Source: JBFFMO01 sp037968515 (GTDB lineage: Bacteria; Myxococcota_A; Bradymonadia; Bradymonadales; Bradymonadaceae). Taken from it: DNA of 21,911 nt. Both the position numbers and the translations under genes were made by a program. Location: contig JBBKVQ010000270.1 of NCBI GenBank assembly GCA_037968515.1, forward strand, positions 1 to 21,911. The letters run 5' to 3'. This document shows positions 21,371 through 21,911 of this stretch, one piece after another. Position 1 is the first letter of the stretch. The number at the start of each line of letters is the position of its first letter. The notes beneath the pieces are model-generated. The model had not been told where the DNA came from. It saw nothing but the letters and a program-made list of their open reading frames with translations, and searched no databases.

Positions 21371-21718
21371 ATGTTTTCACACCGCAGACATTCTATTCCG
21401 CAAGTTATCTGGGCCTTCTTGGTCTCGGTGGCATTTCTTGCGGGAGTATTGCCGACAAGCGGTGTCGAGTCGCCCTCGAACGAGGGGCCGACTGTAAAAT
21501 GGATGGGCGGCAACGGTCTTATTGTTCCGGTCGACCCCAAACGTTCCGCACTTAGCACAACCTGCCCTCTTCCGACCGACGACTTCCACGTCGTTCTGGT
21601 CCAAAGCGCTGCGACCGAATTAGGCCGAGTGGGCCAGACGATGACCACCTCTGAGTGGCATCTGACCCGCAGAATGCGGCTTTCCATCTCGCCCGGCCAC
21701 TCGCCGCCCGTCGCCTGA
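21371..21718 (+). CDS. Small predicted exported or membrane-anchored protein, unknown
   Basis: This is a 115-residue protein. A basic start (FSHRRHS) and a hydrophobic stretch (residues 12-28, VIWAFLVSVAFLAGVLP) give a signal peptide or membrane anchor. The rest, about 85 residues, is Pro/Ser/Thr-rich, has one Cys (TTCPLP), and shows no family match I know. HRRHS is not a good twin-arginine motif, although tatA follows 56 bp downstream on the same strand. ATG 21371 follows AGG (21363-21365). Co-transcription with tatA is possible but not certain. Confidence 0.55.
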   Translation: MFSHRRHSIPQVIWAFLVSVAFLAGVLPTSGVESPSNEGPTVKWMGGNGLIVPVDPKRSALSTTCPLPTDDFHVVLVQSAATELGRVGQTMTTSEWHLTRRMRLSISPGHSPPVA

Positions 21719-21774
21719 AATCAAGCTAGGAAAGACTTGGGGGATTCGCATCTAAAAGACATGTAGGAGCCCTC

Positions 21775-21911
21775 ATGTTTGGTCTTGGAACGACAGAGTT
21801 GATGTTGATTCTCGCGATCGTCGTGATGTTTTTTGGCGTGGGCAAATTGCCCGAAGTCGCCCGACAACTCGGCGGTGGTATCAAAACATTTAAAGATGCT
21901 GTGGCAGGCGA
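21775..21911 (+). CDS. tatA: Sec-independent translocase TatA/E, 5' part
   Basis: The window ends inside this gene; 45 codons are visible. The start is MFGLGTTELMLILAIVVMFF, then GVGKLPEVARQLGGGIKTFKD. This is the short membrane helix, hinge with F-G, and amphipathic helix of TatA (KLPE-[LIV]-x-R-x-LG-x-x-[IL]-K-x-FK). TatA forms the pore-like part of the twin-arginine export pathway in the inner membrane. ATG 21775 follows AGGAG (21765-21769). TatA and TatE cannot be separated here; tatB and tatC, if linked, would lie to the right. Confidence 0.93.
   Translation, partial: MFGLGTTELMLILAIVVMFFGVGKLPEVARQLGGGIKTFKDAVAG

Noticed and set aside
21371..21420. Twin-arginine signal in the small exported protein
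   Set aside because: HRRHSIP lacks the [ST]RRxFLK pattern; the position next to tatA alone is not enough.

Overview
The window looks like chromosomal DNA of a Gram-negative bacterium, most probably a Myxococcota / Bradymonadales-type deltaproteobacterium. Supporting signs are several lipoproteins with clear lipoboxes, a secreted protein with the C-G-D-G-x-D-N-D...D-C-x-D type motif, a lipoprotein with an Asn/Thr-rich linker, a Cys-rich lipoprotein with tandem modules, an outer-envelope-type protease set, PBP4, TatA, and heavy use of cyclic-nucleotide-binding (CNB) and c-di-GMP signalling domains. The lineage call is inference from protein style. No rRNA, tRNA, CRISPR array, phage or transposase was seen.

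Layout. Positions 1-862: a rho-independent terminator, then a small hipB-like antitoxin gene behind three near-identical CCGTACGG-type palindromes. A dead hipA remnant follows: it has an in-frame stop and is cut off after about 49 codons at the edge of a tandem REP-like repeat. Imperfect inverted copies of a GTGAGCGG motif flank this island. Positions 863-2949: a plus-strand operon of two CNB proteins (one canonical, one degenerate) and gpsA. Positions 3157-4677: a secreted papain-family lipoprotein with a C-terminal P domain, closed by a strong terminator. Positions 4727-8877: a PAS-PAS-GGDEF diguanylate cyclase, a zinc-ribbon-like unknown protein, a HemJ/CopD-like membrane protein, a DUF2752 membrane protein and rapZ, all plus strand; the middle three overlap by ATGA. 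Positions 8879-9382 (minus): an 8-Cys-module lipoprotein, abutting rapZ. Positions 9533-11750: phosphomannomutase/phosphoglucomutase and an SDR oxidoreductase, separated by two more REP-like palindromes. Position 11754 onward (minus): an Asn-rich lipoprotein.

The largest unit is a minus-strand seven-gene cluster from 21232 down to 12740: dacB (PBP4), a 156-residue unknown protein, a PP2C phosphatase fused to a CNB domain, a lipase-like alpha/beta hydrolase, thiD, a rhomboid protease and an M1 aminopeptidase lipoprotein. Six of the seven genes touch or overlap (ATGA, TAATG or zero gap), so they are almost certainly co-transcribed. Divergent from it are a small exported protein of unknown function and the start of tatA, which runs off the window.

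Taken together, the window mixes envelope housekeeping (GpsA for phospholipid, phosphohexomutase for sugar nucleotides, RapZ for amino sugars, DacB for peptidoglycan, Tat export) with nucleotide signalling (three CNB domains, one GGDEF). No clearly new defence or mobile system was found. The most interesting points are the PP2C-CNB operon, the 8-Cys lipoprotein, the unknown CxxC protein of the hemJ-like cluster, and the REP-associated decay of the hipBA locus.
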